From the NCBI GenBank assembly GCA_030653935.1, contig JAURYL010000035.1, forward strand, positions 1-64,000: a DNA stretch of 64,000 nucleotides, read 5' to 3'. This stretch comes from Pseudomonadota bacterium (GTDB lineage Bacteria > Pseudomonadota > Gammaproteobacteria > Burkholderiales > Thiobacillaceae). Position 1 is the first letter of the stretch; each line of letters starts with the position of its first letter. This document shows, one piece after another, positions 1 through 11,515 of the stretch. The notes under the pieces are model-generated. The model made no database searches. It was not told the origin of the DNA and saw only the letters and a program-made list of their open reading frames with translations. A program made the position numbers and the translations under genes.

Positions 1-214
1 CGCGGACGGCCTGGCGGAAATCGAGGTGAAGAACAAGTTCTCGGTCGGCGACCGCATCGAAGTCATCCACCCCGGCGGCAACAGCGAAATCGTCATCGGG
101 CACATGACCAACCCGGCGGGCAAGGACATGCCCGTAGCCCCGGGCAACGGCCACAAGATCAGGATGGCCCTGCCGCCGGGGCGAGAAGGCGCGTTTCTGG
201 CGCGGTACGTGTAG
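1..214 (+). CDS. yegQ: U32 family peptidase / TrhP-like protein, C-terminal end (partial)
   Basis: The frame is open from base 2, before the listed GTG, so this is the last ~70 residues of a gene that starts outside the window. The tail (VEVKNKF.VGD..E.I.P.GN, then VAPG.GH and a final FLARY) matches the C-terminal beta-barrel of YegQ/TrhP-type U32 proteins. That family is annotated as peptidase; its E. coli member is known for prephenate-dependent tRNA uridine hydroxylation. The catalytic part lies off the left edge, so function rests on family resemblance of the tail only. Confidence 0.75.
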   Translation, partial: ADGLAEIEVKNKFSVGDRIEVIHPGGNSEIVIGHMTNPAGKDMPVAPGNGHKIRMALPPGREGAFLARYV

Positions 215-357
215 TTCATTGCCCCGCATCGCAACGACTGATTCCCGCACGATTCAAGGCTGAAATCGCCACGAAGGCTATTCTGGTGGGAGAAGTCGCC
301 GGCCCTCCCCAACCGGGAACGCGGCCGGCCTCCACCCCAAAACCGGAGGGCAAGACG

Positions 358-834
358 ATGAGATTCAAGCACTTGCAACGCGCGGCCGCGCTTCTGGCAA
401 TGACGCCGCTACTGTTCATCGCCAGACCGGGCTGGGCCGAAGACATCGCCGCCATGCGGCTCTCGCCCGAGGAAATCGAACTGGCGGTGGACCCAAGCCG
501 GCCGGGAGGCATGGCGATGGCGATCCAGGCCGGCGCGATGGATCGGCCGGGCCTGTACAGCGCCCGCATCCGCATCCCCGCGCAACTGATGATCCAGCCG
601 CACACCCACCCGGAAAGCCGCCTGGTCGTCGTGCTCTCGGGAACGCTGCATCTCGGCTACGGCGAACGCTTCGAACCGGCGCGGATGAAAGCACTGCCGC
701 CCGGCAGCTTCTTCACCGAACCCGCCGGACAACCACATTTCGCCCAGGCAGGAAGCACCGACGTAGTGGTTCAGGTGAGCGGCATCGGCCCTTCCGGCAC
801 CGCCTATATCCAAACTGGCCAGCCCGGCGATTGA
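358..834 (+). CDS. Exported cupin-domain protein
   Basis: A 158-residue protein. I prefer the ATG at 358 over the GTG at 286 because a GGAGG lies about 8 bases upstream and translation then begins with a clear signal peptide (MRFKHLQRAAALLAM...GWAED). The mature part holds a single cupin barrel: the metal-ligand region reads QPHTHPESR (around residues 78-90), followed by VVVLSGTLHLGYG and a second motif with PAGQPHF. Small periplasmic cupins of this sort often act as stress-related or metal-binding enzymes, but the substrate cannot be read from the sequence. It stands alone, followed by a repeat-rich intergenic stretch. Confidence 0.75.
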   Translation: MRFKHLQRAAALLAMTPLLFIARPGWAEDIAAMRLSPEEIELAVDPSRPGGMAMAIQAGAMDRPGLYSARIRIPAQLMIQPHTHPESRLVVVLSGTLHLGYGERFEPARMKALPPGSFFTEPAGQPHFAQAGSTDVVVQVSGIGPSGTAYIQTGQPGD

Positions 835-961
835 ACGCGCTCATGCCCTCAACCACGCTAGGCAATGCTTGAGGACTCCAATGGCTATCGAGCGCTCAAC
901 CACCGCTTTCACACACAGTTCAGGCGTCTGCTCTGACTGAATCACAGACCTGAAAAAGAAG

Positions 962-1277
962 ACTCTTTTCTCGTTAGTGGGTGATATGCGCAAAAGCCGA
1001 TGGGAAGGTGACTTTCCCCTTTGCAAAGGGGGGAACCTTGCCGGTCCGCGTCACGCGCTAACGCGAAAAGAGCGAAGTAATCGGCCATCTGCCGCAAATC
1101 GCGCCTGAAGAAACACGGCCGCTACATCTCGCATGTAGCGCCGGCTTCCAGCCGGCGTCTTTACAGTAAAGGCGGCTGACAATTTCGAAAGACGCCGGCT
1201 GGATGCCGGCGCTATATGTGCACGAAAACTTCATTTCGAATCAGTTGCTTGCAATGTATTTCTTGAAAGCCAAAAAG
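962..1277. repeat. ~315-bp dispersed repeat, copy 1 (contains a GTAGCGCCGGC hairpin)
   Basis: This fills most of the 835-1396 gap, where I see no gene. It aligns along its length with 16203-16517: TTAG..GGT.ATGCG, then a CCCCTTT..AAAGGGGGG hairpin, GCGAAAAGAGCG.AGTAATCGGCC, then a long palindrome GTAGCGCCGGCTTCCAGCCGGCGTC (from 1135) facing GACGCCGGCTGGATGCCGGCGCTA (to 1214), and finally CATTTCGAATCA and GCAATGT.TTTCTTG. The palindrome is a REP/BIME-like pair; the shared flanks make the unit far longer than a plain REP. Confidence 0.75.
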
Positions 1278-1396
1278 GAGGCTCCCTATGAAATCCGGTG
1301 TGATTTACAACGGGATTTCACAGGGATCTTTCAAACTCACGTGGCGCTCGGCCGTGGCGGTAGACTCTCGGGCTCTTCGCACACCACCGCCCCACC

Positions 1397-2125
1397 ATGA
1401 CCGACCCTATCCGACTTGCCAAACGTGTTGCCGAACTGCGCGCCTGCTCTCGCCGCGAGGCCGAACAGGTCATTGCCGGCGGCTGGGTTCGGGTGGATGG
1501 CGTTGTGGTTGAGGAACCGCAGTTTCGCGTCGCCGATCAGCAGATCGACATCGACGCTCAGGCCAACCCCGGCCAGACCGAGGCCGTTACCCTGCTGCTG
1601 CACAAACCGCCGGGCTATTTCACGCATCAGGACAGTAACGGCGAGCCGGCGTTACAACTGCTTGGCGCCGACAGTCTGTGGTCGGAAGACGCCTCCGGGA
1701 TTCGCCCCCTGAAAATGCATTTTTCCCGACTCACCGTCTGTGCGCCTCTGGAAACCAGCGCCAGCGGGTTGGTCGTGTTCACCCAGGATTGGCGCGTCGC
1801 GCGCAAGCTGACTGAATCTGCCGCCACCGTGGAGCATGAGATCGTGGTCGAGGTCGCGGGCGAGTTGGCCGGTGACGGGTTGAAACGCTTGAACCAGGGC
1901 ATCACTTTCAACGGCCGCGCCCCGACGGCCATCAAGGTCAGTTGGCAAAACGAGTCGCGCCTGCGGGTGGCGCTGAAAGGCGCCCAGCCGGGCCAGGTCG
2001 CGCACATGTGCGAGGCGGTCGGCTTGAAAGTGCTTGCGCTGAAACGCATCCGCCTCGGCAGCATGCCGCTCGGCAAGTTGCCGCCCGGGCAGTGGCGTTA
2101 TCTGCGTGGTGACGAACGGTTCTGA
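1397..2125 (+). CDS. Divergent RsuA/RluF-family pseudouridine synthase homologue
   Basis: A 242-residue protein with an N-terminal S4 RNA-binding domain (residues ~5-50, CSRREAEQVIAGGWVRVDG) followed by an RsuA/RluF-type domain (LLLHKPPGY at ~66-74). Family members isomerise uridine in rRNA using an Asp in a GRLDxxSxGL motif. Here the matching stretch reads APLETSASGL, so Asp is replaced by Glu and the preceding Arg by Pro; the downstream EY motif reads HEIVV, and the QIRRMC motif reads QVAHMC. It may be an rRNA-binding paralogue with altered or lost activity. There is no strong Shine-Dalgarno; the start is chosen from the S4 domain. Confidence 0.75.
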   Translation: MTDPIRLAKRVAELRACSRREAEQVIAGGWVRVDGVVVEEPQFRVADQQIDIDAQANPGQTEAVTLLLHKPPGYFTHQDSNGEPALQLLGADSLWSEDASGIRPLKMHFSRLTVCAPLETSASGLVVFTQDWRVARKLTESAATVEHEIVVEVAGELAGDGLKRLNQGITFNGRAPTAIKVSWQNESRLRVALKGAQPGQVAHMCEAVGLKVLALKRIRLGSMPLGKLPPGQWRYLRGDERF

Positions 2126-2155
2126 CGGCGGGTTCGCTAGCCCCACCCCGCTTCA

Positions 2156-2818
2156 CTATTTTCCTTCCAGGTAGCGCTTGTCGTCGAAAGTGGCGACCCA
2201 CTCGGGTTTGTAGACCACCAGCAGGGTGACGATCATGCCGGTGGTGAACGCTTCGGCCCAGGCCATGAGCAGGAAGTAGGGCAGGTATTCATCCAGCAGG
2301 TATTGCATGGGGTAAACGCCGGAAAAAGCGGCGAATCCGGTTGAGGCGAAGCCGACGGCGGAGATTGCGATGGCGGCGCCGAAAAAAGCATTGAGAAAGA
2401 CGTAGATGAACAGGTGATTGGGCAGGTGGCGGTCGACCAGGCGGTAGATCGCCCAGCTCACCGCTACCGGCACCACGGCCATGATCAGGAGGTTGGGCGC
2501 GAAGGCGGCGTATTCGCCCTGCCAGAAGGTGATGCCGGCGATGACGAGGCCCAGCCCGAAGAGGGCGAACATGGGCCGGAACATCAGCGTCAGGATGGTG
2601 GCGCCGAGCAGGTGGAAATTGAGGCCGGGCTTGATGCCGGCCTTGATCAGCCAGAGCGCCAGGATGGCGACGGTGGCACCAAGGAAGATGTTCAGGTTGC
2701 GTGGGTCGGTCAACATGCTCCAGCGCGCGCGCCAGGCGACCAGGGCGCCGATCAGCGCGCTGGAGAGCCAAAGGAGCCAGAACCAGTGACTGGGGATGCT
2801 GCTGGAGACGATGTTCAT
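2156..2818 (-). CDS. CbiM-like energy-coupling factor transporter permease
   Basis: A 220-residue integral membrane protein with about six hydrophobic segments and the C-terminal motif AWAEAFTTGMIVTLLVVYKP followed by EWVATFDDKRYL, typical of the proteobacterial CbiM-like family. CbiM proteins are substrate-specific components for Co/Ni uptake, but no CbiQ/CbiO partners lie nearby, so substrate and partners are unknown. GGAGCAACCCAC precedes the ATG. It diverges from the HAD gene across a ~54-base AT-richer promoter gap. Confidence 0.7.
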   Translation of the reverse strand: MNIVSSSIPSHWFWLLWLSSALIGALVAWRARWSMLTDPRNLNIFLGATVAILALWLIKAGIKPGLNFHLLGATILTLMFRPMFALFGLGLVIAGITFWQGEYAAFAPNLLIMAVVPVAVSWAIYRLVDRHLPNHLFIYVFLNAFFGAAIAISAVGFASTGFAAFSGVYPMQYLLDEYLPYFLLMAWAEAFTTGMIVTLLVVYKPEWVATFDDKRYLEGK

Positions 2819-2872
2819 GTGGGTTGCTCCGCTATACTTGCCCGCGATTCTATTAGAAAACGCTTATTAATC

Positions 2873-3556
2873 ATGCGACTTGCCCTGTTCGACCTCGACA
2901 ACACGTTGCTTGCTGGTGATTCCGATTTTGAATGGGCCCAGTTCCTGATGGACCAGGGTGTGCTCGACCGCGAGGTCTATGAGGCGCGCAACCAGCAGTT
3001 TTACGATCAATACAAGGCGGGGACGCTGGATATCCACGAGTTCCTCGATTTTCAGTTGAAACCGCTTTCGCGCCACTCGCGCGCGCAACTGGATGCCTGG
3101 CATCGTGAATACATGGCGACCAAGATCATTCCCATGATCGCGCCCGGTACCGCGGAATTGTTGCGCCGACATGCCGGGGATACCTGCATGATCGTTACCG
3201 CGACGAATAGTTTCGTCACCGCGCCCATCGCCCGGCATCTGGGCGTACCGCACCTGATCGCCACGGAACCGGAAATGCGCGACGACGAATTTACCGGCGG
3301 CGTTGCCGGAACACCGTCTTTCCGCGAAGGCAAGGTTGCGCGTCTGGAACAGTGGCTGGGGGAGCGGGGAAAGACCTGGGTGGATGTGACGGAAAGCTGG
3401 TTCTACAGCGATTCGCTCAATGACTTGCCGCTGCTGGAGCGGGTGCAACATCCGGTGGCGGTGGACCCGGACGCAACCTTGCTGCAACACGCGCAGGCGA
3501 ACGGCTGGCCGGTGCTCAGCCTGCGGGTTCGCGGCGAGCTGTCGGTCGGGCCTTGA
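2873..3556 (+). CDS. HAD-superfamily (HAD-IB) phosphatase
   Basis: A 227-residue protein. The track extends the frame to 2414, but that part is a shadow of the CbiM-like gene; the ATG at 2873 gives the proper start MRLALFDLDNTLL. Motif I is FDLDNTL (nucleophile Asp), motif II is VTATNS, and motif III/IV is the Lys in SFREGKVARL with FYSDSLNDLPLL. This is the SerB/HAD-IB layout with a helical cap between motifs I and II. Such proteins dephosphorylate small metabolites (phosphoserine- or histidinol-phosphate-like); the exact substrate is not evident. Confidence 0.85.
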   Translation: MRLALFDLDNTLLAGDSDFEWAQFLMDQGVLDREVYEARNQQFYDQYKAGTLDIHEFLDFQLKPLSRHSRAQLDAWHREYMATKIIPMIAPGTAELLRRHAGDTCMIVTATNSFVTAPIARHLGVPHLIATEPEMRDDEFTGGVAGTPSFREGKVARLEQWLGERGKTWVDVTESWFYSDSLNDLPLLERVQHPVAVDPDATLLQHAQANGWPVLSLRVRGELSVGP

Positions 3557-3653
3557 GTTTGGCGAGCGTATCGCGACGCGCCATTTGTACGGTCACCCTT
3601 GTCCGTGGTGCCGTGTGGCCGTAAACAAGCCCCCATCAACCACCCCGTAACCC

Positions 3654-6131
3654 ATGCTGCCTCTCTCCCTCCGTTTCCTCGCGCGTGAATGGCGCGCCGG
3701 CGAAATCCGCGTGCTGCTGCTGTCGGTGGCGCTGGCGGTGGCCAGCCTGACCGCCGTGGCGTTCTTTGGCGACCGGGTCGGCCAGGCGCTCGGACGCGAA
3801 GCCAACACCCTGTTGGCGGCGGATCTGGCGATCGGCTCCGACCATGCCCTCGATGCCAGCTTCGCCGAGGAAGCGCGCCGGCGCGGCTTGCGGGTCAGCG
3901 CCAGCGCGGCTTTCCTGAGCATGGCGCTGGCCGGAGAAAAAAACCTGCTGGCCGGCGTCAAGGGCGTCGAGCCCGGCTATCCCTTGCGTGGCAGTCTGCG
4001 TATCGCCAACGCGCCGTTCGCCACGGGCACGCCGACGCGTGAACTTCCCGGCGTCGGCGAAGCCTGGCTGGATTCGCGCGCCGCCGGTGAGCTGGGTTTG
4101 CAAGTCGGTGACGAGGTGGAACTCGGCGCCGCGCGCTTCAAGGTCGCCGCGATCATCACTTTCGAGGGCGAGCGGGGCGGCAATTTCATGGCCCTGGCGC
4201 CGCGCGTGATGATCGCGGCGACCGAACTGGCCAGAACCGGCCTGATCCAGCAAGGCAGCCGCGTCAGCCATCGTCTGTTGATTGCCGGCGAGGATGCCGA
4301 ACTCGCCGCCTACCGCGCCTGGTGCGAGCCGCGTCTGGCGCGCGGCGAGAAGCTGGAGGACGTGCGCGACGCGCGGCCGGAACTACGCCAGATTCTCGAC
4401 AAGGCGCGGCGTTACCTCGGCCTCGCCGCCGTGCTCACCGTGGTACTCGCCGCCGCCGCCAGCCATCTCTCCCTGCGCCGCTATGTGCAGCGGCATTTAG
4501 ATCAGTACGCCTTGATGCGCTGCTTCGGCGCCAGCCAGCGCCGGCTGCTGACCTTGTATTTCCTGCAACTGAGCGGCCTCGGCCTGGCGGCGGGGCTGCT
4601 CGGCGCGGTGCTGGGCTGGATCACGCAACTGGCGCTGGCGAATCTGCTCGGCGAGGTGCTGCGACTAGGCCTGCCCGCGGCCTCGATGCAGCCATTCGGA
4701 CTTGGCCTGCTGGCGGGCGTCGCCCTGATTCTGGCCTTCGCCCTGCCCCCCCTGCTGCGCCTGACCCGGGTGCCAACGCTGCGGGTGTTGCGTCGCGACC
4801 TCGGCCCCCAGCCGGGTGGCGCCCTGGCCGCGCATCTCGCCGGCCTCGGCTTGGTGGCTGGGTTGATCTTCTGGCAGGCGGGCGAGGTGCGCCTCGCGCT
4901 CATCGTCAGCGGCGGCGTGCTCGCGGTCATGGCGCTGGCGGCGGGCCTGATCCAGGCGCTGCTCCGGCCCCTGGCGCGAATGGCGCGACACTTGCCGCCG
5001 GGTCCGCGTCTGGGCCTGCTCGGCCTCAGACAGCGCGGTTGGGAGACCACGCTCCAGGCGATGGCGCTGAGCCTGGGCTTGTTGGCCCTGTTGCTGCTCA
5101 CCCTGGTGCGTGGCGATCTGCTTGACGCCTGGCACAACCAGATTCCCGAGGGCGCGCCCAACCGCTTCATCATCAACATCCAGCCGGATCAGGTGGCGCC
5201 GGTGCGGACCTGGCTGGAAAACAATAGCATCACGGGGGTGGCCCTCTACCCGATGATTCGCGCCCGTCTCACCGCCATAGAGGGCCGCCCGGTGCGGCCG
5301 GAAGACTACCCGGAAGAGCGCGCGCGACGGCTGGCGGAACGCGAGTTCAATCTCTCCGAACTGGCCGAGCGGCCGGCCGACAACGAACTGGTGGCCGGGC
5401 ACTGGTGGTGGCCGGGACAGACCACGGGCTTCACCGTCGAGGAAGGCATCGCCAAGACCCTGAACATCCGGCTCGGTGACCGGCTCGACTTCGACGTCGG
5501 CGGCCTGCCGCTCTCGGCCCACGTCAGCAGCCTGCGCAAGGTGGAGTGGGATTCCTTCCGGGTGAATTTCTTTGTCGCCACACCACCCGGCGCGATGGCG
5601 GCCATGCCGAAAAGTTACATCACCAGCTTCCACCTGCCGGCGGAACGCGGCGCGACGCTCGCCGGCCTGGTTGCCGCCTTCCCCAACCTGACGGTGATCG
5701 ACGTGGCGCAGGTGATCGACGAGTTGCGCGGCCTGACCGACCGGATCAGCCAGGCGGTGCAACTGGTGTTCCTGTTCAGCCTCGGCGTCGGGGTGCTGGT
5801 CATGCTCGCCGCGCTCTATTCGCGGCGCGCCGAGCGGGCCAGGGAAATCGGCCTCTGGCGCACCCTGGGCGCCTCGCGGCGCACTTTGTACACCGCCCTG
5901 GCCAGCGAGTTCGCCATCCTCGGCCTGTTTGCCGGCCTCGTCGCCGCCGGCGCCGCCAGTGTCCTGGCCTGGGTGCTGGCCGAGCGGGTATTTGATTTAC
6001 CGCACACGCCCGACCCGTGGATCTGGTTGTTCGGCATCGGTGGCGGCATGCTGCTGGTGTTGCTTGCCGGCTGGCTGGCCACCCGCGACCTGCTGGACGC
6101 GCCGCCGCTGGAGGCGTTGCGGCTGGGCTGA
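3654..6131 (+). CDS. FtsX-like ABC transporter permease (YbbP-type)
   Basis: An 825-residue inner-membrane protein: an N-terminal helix (LLLSVALAVASLTAVAFFG), a large periplasmic domain, a cluster of about three helices (~255-370), further helices to ~500, a second periplasmic domain and a last helix cluster (~690-810) with an FtsX/MacB motif (SRRAERAREIGLWRTLGAS). This is the duplicated FtsX layout of YbbP. In many genomes it pairs with the YbbA ATPase and a TesA lipase gene; neither is here, so the ATPase must be elsewhere. No clear ribosome-binding site is visible before the ATG. Confidence 0.82.
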   Translation: MLPLSLRFLAREWRAGEIRVLLLSVALAVASLTAVAFFGDRVGQALGREANTLLAADLAIGSDHALDASFAEEARRRGLRVSASAAFLSMALAGEKNLLAGVKGVEPGYPLRGSLRIANAPFATGTPTRELPGVGEAWLDSRAAGELGLQVGDEVELGAARFKVAAIITFEGERGGNFMALAPRVMIAATELARTGLIQQGSRVSHRLLIAGEDAELAAYRAWCEPRLARGEKLEDVRDARPELRQILDKARRYLGLAAVLTVVLAAAASHLSLRRYVQRHLDQYALMRCFGASQRRLLTLYFLQLSGLGLAAGLLGAVLGWITQLALANLLGEVLRLGLPAASMQPFGLGLLAGVALILAFALPPLLRLTRVPTLRVLRRDLGPQPGGALAAHLAGLGLVAGLIFWQAGEVRLALIVSGGVLAVMALAAGLIQALLRPLARMARHLPPGPRLGLLGLRQRGWETTLQAMALSLGLLALLLLTLVRGDLLDAWHNQIPEGAPNRFIINIQPDQVAPVRTWLENNSITGVALYPMIRARLTAIEGRPVRPEDYPEERARRLAEREFNLSELAERPADNELVAGHWWWPGQTTGFTVEEGIAKTLNIRLGDRLDFDVGGLPLSAHVSSLRKVEWDSFRVNFFVATPPGAMAAMPKSYITSFHLPAERGATLAGLVAAFPNLTVIDVAQVIDELRGLTDRISQAVQLVFLFSLGVGVLVMLAALYSRRAERAREIGLWRTLGASRRTLYTALASEFAILGLFAGLVAAGAASVLAWVLAERVFDLPHTPDPWIWLFGIGGGMLLVLLAGWLATRDLLDAPPLEALRLG

Positions 6132-6192
6132 TGCGGTCGTCGTTGATGCGGTGCGCTGCGCTTACCACATCCTACGACGCTCGAAAAACCTC

Positions 6193-6272
6193 GATTCGTC
6201 GTTCCCGCGAAGGCGGGAACCCAGTGGAATCAACACACTGGATTCCCGCATTCGCGGGAATGACGGGTTTTT
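6193..6272. repeat. Palindromic repeat, CGTTCCCGCGAAGGCGGGAAC family, copy 1
   Basis: Two hairpins back to back: GTTCCCGCgaagGCGGGAAC, a CCAGTG...CACTGG linker, and ATTCCCGCattcGCGGGAAT followed by GACGGGTTTTT. Near-identical units are at 13010-13101 (inverted) and 31593-31676. A copy of the GGTGCG(C/G)TTCGC..TCACCACA.CCTACG repeat precedes it (from ~6147). It follows the FtsX-like gene and could double as a transcription terminator. Confidence 0.8.
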
Positions 6273-6324
6273 AGAAGCACCCTCGCCTGGTCCCGGTGCG
6301 TCCGTCCCGCCGGTACGCTTGTCG

Positions 6325-8528
6325 CTACCTGTTTGCAGATGCCTGCCGCCAGCGCGAGATCCAGGTTTCCGCGGGTTCCGGGCGGCCGTAGAGGTAGCCC
6401 TGGTGGATCACGGTGCCGCGGGCGTTGAGGAAGTCCGCCTGTTCCTCGGTTTCCACGCCTTCGGCGACGACCTTCAGGTGCATGTGCCGGGCGACGGAGA
6501 GGATGGTTTCAACCAGGGCGGCGTCATCCGGGTCGCTGGGGGCATCCTGGACGAAGGTCTTGTCGATCTTGAGTTCATGGATGGGCAGGCGTTTCAGATA
6601 GGCGAGCGAGGAGTAGCCGGTGCCGAAATCGTCGACCGAGAAGTGGATGCCCAACCTGGCCAGTTCCTCCATCTTGGCGACCACCTCGCCCAGGTTGTCG
6701 ATCATCAGGCCTTCGGTGACTTCCAGGGTCAGGTGGCCGGGATCGGCGCCGCTGGCGGCGAGCAGGTCACGGACCCAGACGACGAAGCCGTTGCGGCGGA
6801 AATGGCGCGGGCTCATGTTCACGGACAGGTGCAGGGGATGGCCCGCCATGTCCTCCCGCGCCATCAGGGTGCAGGTTTCCGTCAGTACCCAGGCGCCCAG
6901 ATCGACGATCAGATCAGATTCCTCGGCCACCGGGATGAACACACCGGGCGGCAGCAGGCCGCGCGTCGGGTGTTGCCAGCGTACCAGCACTTCCGCGCCC
7001 ACCAGTTTGCCCTCGGCGTCCACCTGGGGTTGCAGGTAGAGGCGCAGTTCGCCGGCGGGGATGGCGTTGCGCAATTCGCGCTCGATGCGGAAGCGTTGTT
7101 CGGCGGATTCACCCATGCCGCGCTCGAAAAAGGCGCTCTGGTTGCCGCCGGCGGCCTTGGCCCGATGCAGCGCGGTATCGGCGCGGCGGAGGATGTCTTC
7201 CGGGGTTTCGTCCGGCTCCTCCGAGAACATGGCGATGCCCAGGCTGGCGGTGATAATGACGCCCTCGTCTTCGATCTGCAGCGCATCGTGCAACGCCGCA
7301 TGGATTTTCTCCGCCACCACCAGGGCGCGACGGCTGACCTGATGCATGTGCTGGCCGAGGTCGGGCAGCATCAGGGCGAATTCATCGGCAGTCAGGCGGG
7401 CCAGGGTGTCGCCGTCGCGCAGCAGGCCACTCAGGCGAGCGGCCAGTTCCCGCAACAGCGCATCGCCGAAATTATGGCCGCGCGCGTCGTTGATGGTCTT
7501 GAAGCGATCGATGTTGATCAGGATCAGCGCCTCCTGTAGCCCGGAACGGCGCCCGGAGGCCAGTTGTTGTTTCAGACGATCCACCAGCAGCACCCGATTG
7601 GGCAGGCCGGTCACGCCGTCGAAAAAGGCGAGTCGATGGATTTCCGCCGCGCCTCGCTCCTTCTCCGAGATTTCCTGTTGCAGCGCATGCTCGCGCGTTT
7701 CCACCGCGTCCGCCATCTGGTTGAAGGCATCCGAGAGGCGACAGATCTCATCCTCGCCGGTCTTGTCCATGCGCACGCCGTAATCGCCCGCCGCAAAATG
7801 TTCCGCGCTCGCTTGCAGCCGCGCCAGCCGCCGCGTGACCAGACGATCCAGCAACAGCCCGAGGGCGAGGAACAGGATGGCGTAGCTGAGCAGACTCTTG
7901 ACCAGTTGGCCGGCCCAGACGTCATTCCGCCGCGTATCCAGACGTTTCGTGGGCATCTTGATGCTGACCACGCCGCGCAGGTCGCCCACCTGGTAGTCGT
8001 AGGCCTTGTTGTAGTGGGAGCGAATGCTGTCCGGCGCGGCTTCGCGCTCACCGTGGCATATCAGGCAGGAAGGCTCGATCCAGATCGGCGCGGTATAGAG
8101 CAGGTAGCCGACGCCCTTGTCATCGACGATGTCGCGAACCCGTTCCGTGGCCTTGGCGTTACCGCGAAACCAGGTGATGTCCTCCAGCTCGAAACGATCC
8201 GCCCGGTTGCTTGGGTTGCGTGGGTGATCGGAAACGTTGTTGAACAGGATGCCGCTGTCGTTCCAGTTGGCGAAGTCTGTCGAGATGCGCGAAAACGAAT
8301 GCGCCGGCAGCAAACCGACCGTGTGGTCGTTCACCGGCAGACCACTATCTACGAACACCTGCTGATAGACGCGGCGGGTCGCCATCATGTAGCCGTAGAT
8401 GGCGCGGGCGTCGATCTCGGTTTCCTTACGCAGTTCGGCCGCGAGCTTGCGGAAGCTGATGCTCAGGTCGATCACCAGCACCATGCTCATCAACGCGCCC
8501 AGCAATATCCAGATTTTCGTTTTCAGTC

Positions 8529-8532
<4 letters not shown>
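6325..8532 (-). CDS. Heme-binding Tll0287-like / HAMP / GGDEF / EAL signalling protein
   Basis: A ~735-residue membrane protein. The preferred ATG at 8532 overlaps the stop of the kinase gene upstream as ATGA, implying translational coupling. Order: membrane anchor (~10-30), a periplasmic DUF3365/Tll0287-like sensor with a c-type heme motif CLICH (~160), a second helix (~205-225), HAMP, GGDEF (~300-470) and EAL (~480-735). The GGDEF signature is degraded to LTADEF, so cyclase activity is doubtful. The EAL part keeps [29 protein letters not shown] and AEGVET, consistent with c-di-GMP hydrolysis. A redox- or ligand-sensing phosphodiesterase is the likely role (inference). Confidence 0.85.
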
Positions 8533-11243
<2,711 letters not shown>

Positions 11244-11333
11244 TTATTGGGAATCTCGGAGTGGGCGGGTTCGGTTTGACCTACATCGGCAAGCAAACGC
11301 AAAACTTGAGCACACGCTCAGCCCCTTATTTTC

Positions 11334-11446
11334 ATGCAGAGGTTCGGTCGGCACCCCTGATGATGAAACAAGGCGGTAGGAGCGTCCGCTTGCGGCGCGA
11401 AATTCCACGCACACTCGTTTAGCGCCGCAAGCGGACGCTCCTACGG
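11334..11446. repeat. GTAGGAGCGTCCGCTTGCGGCGC inverted-repeat unit
   Basis: GTAGGAGCGTCCGCTTGCGGCGC (from 11376) faces GCGCCGCAAGCGGACGCTCCTAC (to 11444). The left flank (TTCATGCAGAGGTTCGGTCGGCACCCCTGATGATGAAACAAGGCG) recurs inverted at 23766-23838, and a further palindromic pair lies at 28717-28786. It sits in the gap between the kinase gene and the RNase gene; no gene is seen there. Confidence 0.8.
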
Positions 11447-11515
11447 GACGTGGTTCACGTTAACCATAGGGTGTGGTGAGCGCCGCGAACCGCACCACGA
11501 AATGCTTGATGCGGT

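Noticed and set aside
1135-1214. Palindrome considered as a CRISPR repeat pair
   Set aside because: Only two inverted, not direct, units without spacer array; it matches a dispersed repeat elsewhere in the window.
2414-2872. N-terminal extension of the HAD phosphatase ORF
   Set aside because: It is antisense to the CbiM-like gene and charged, low-complexity; the HAD fold begins at the ATG at 2873.
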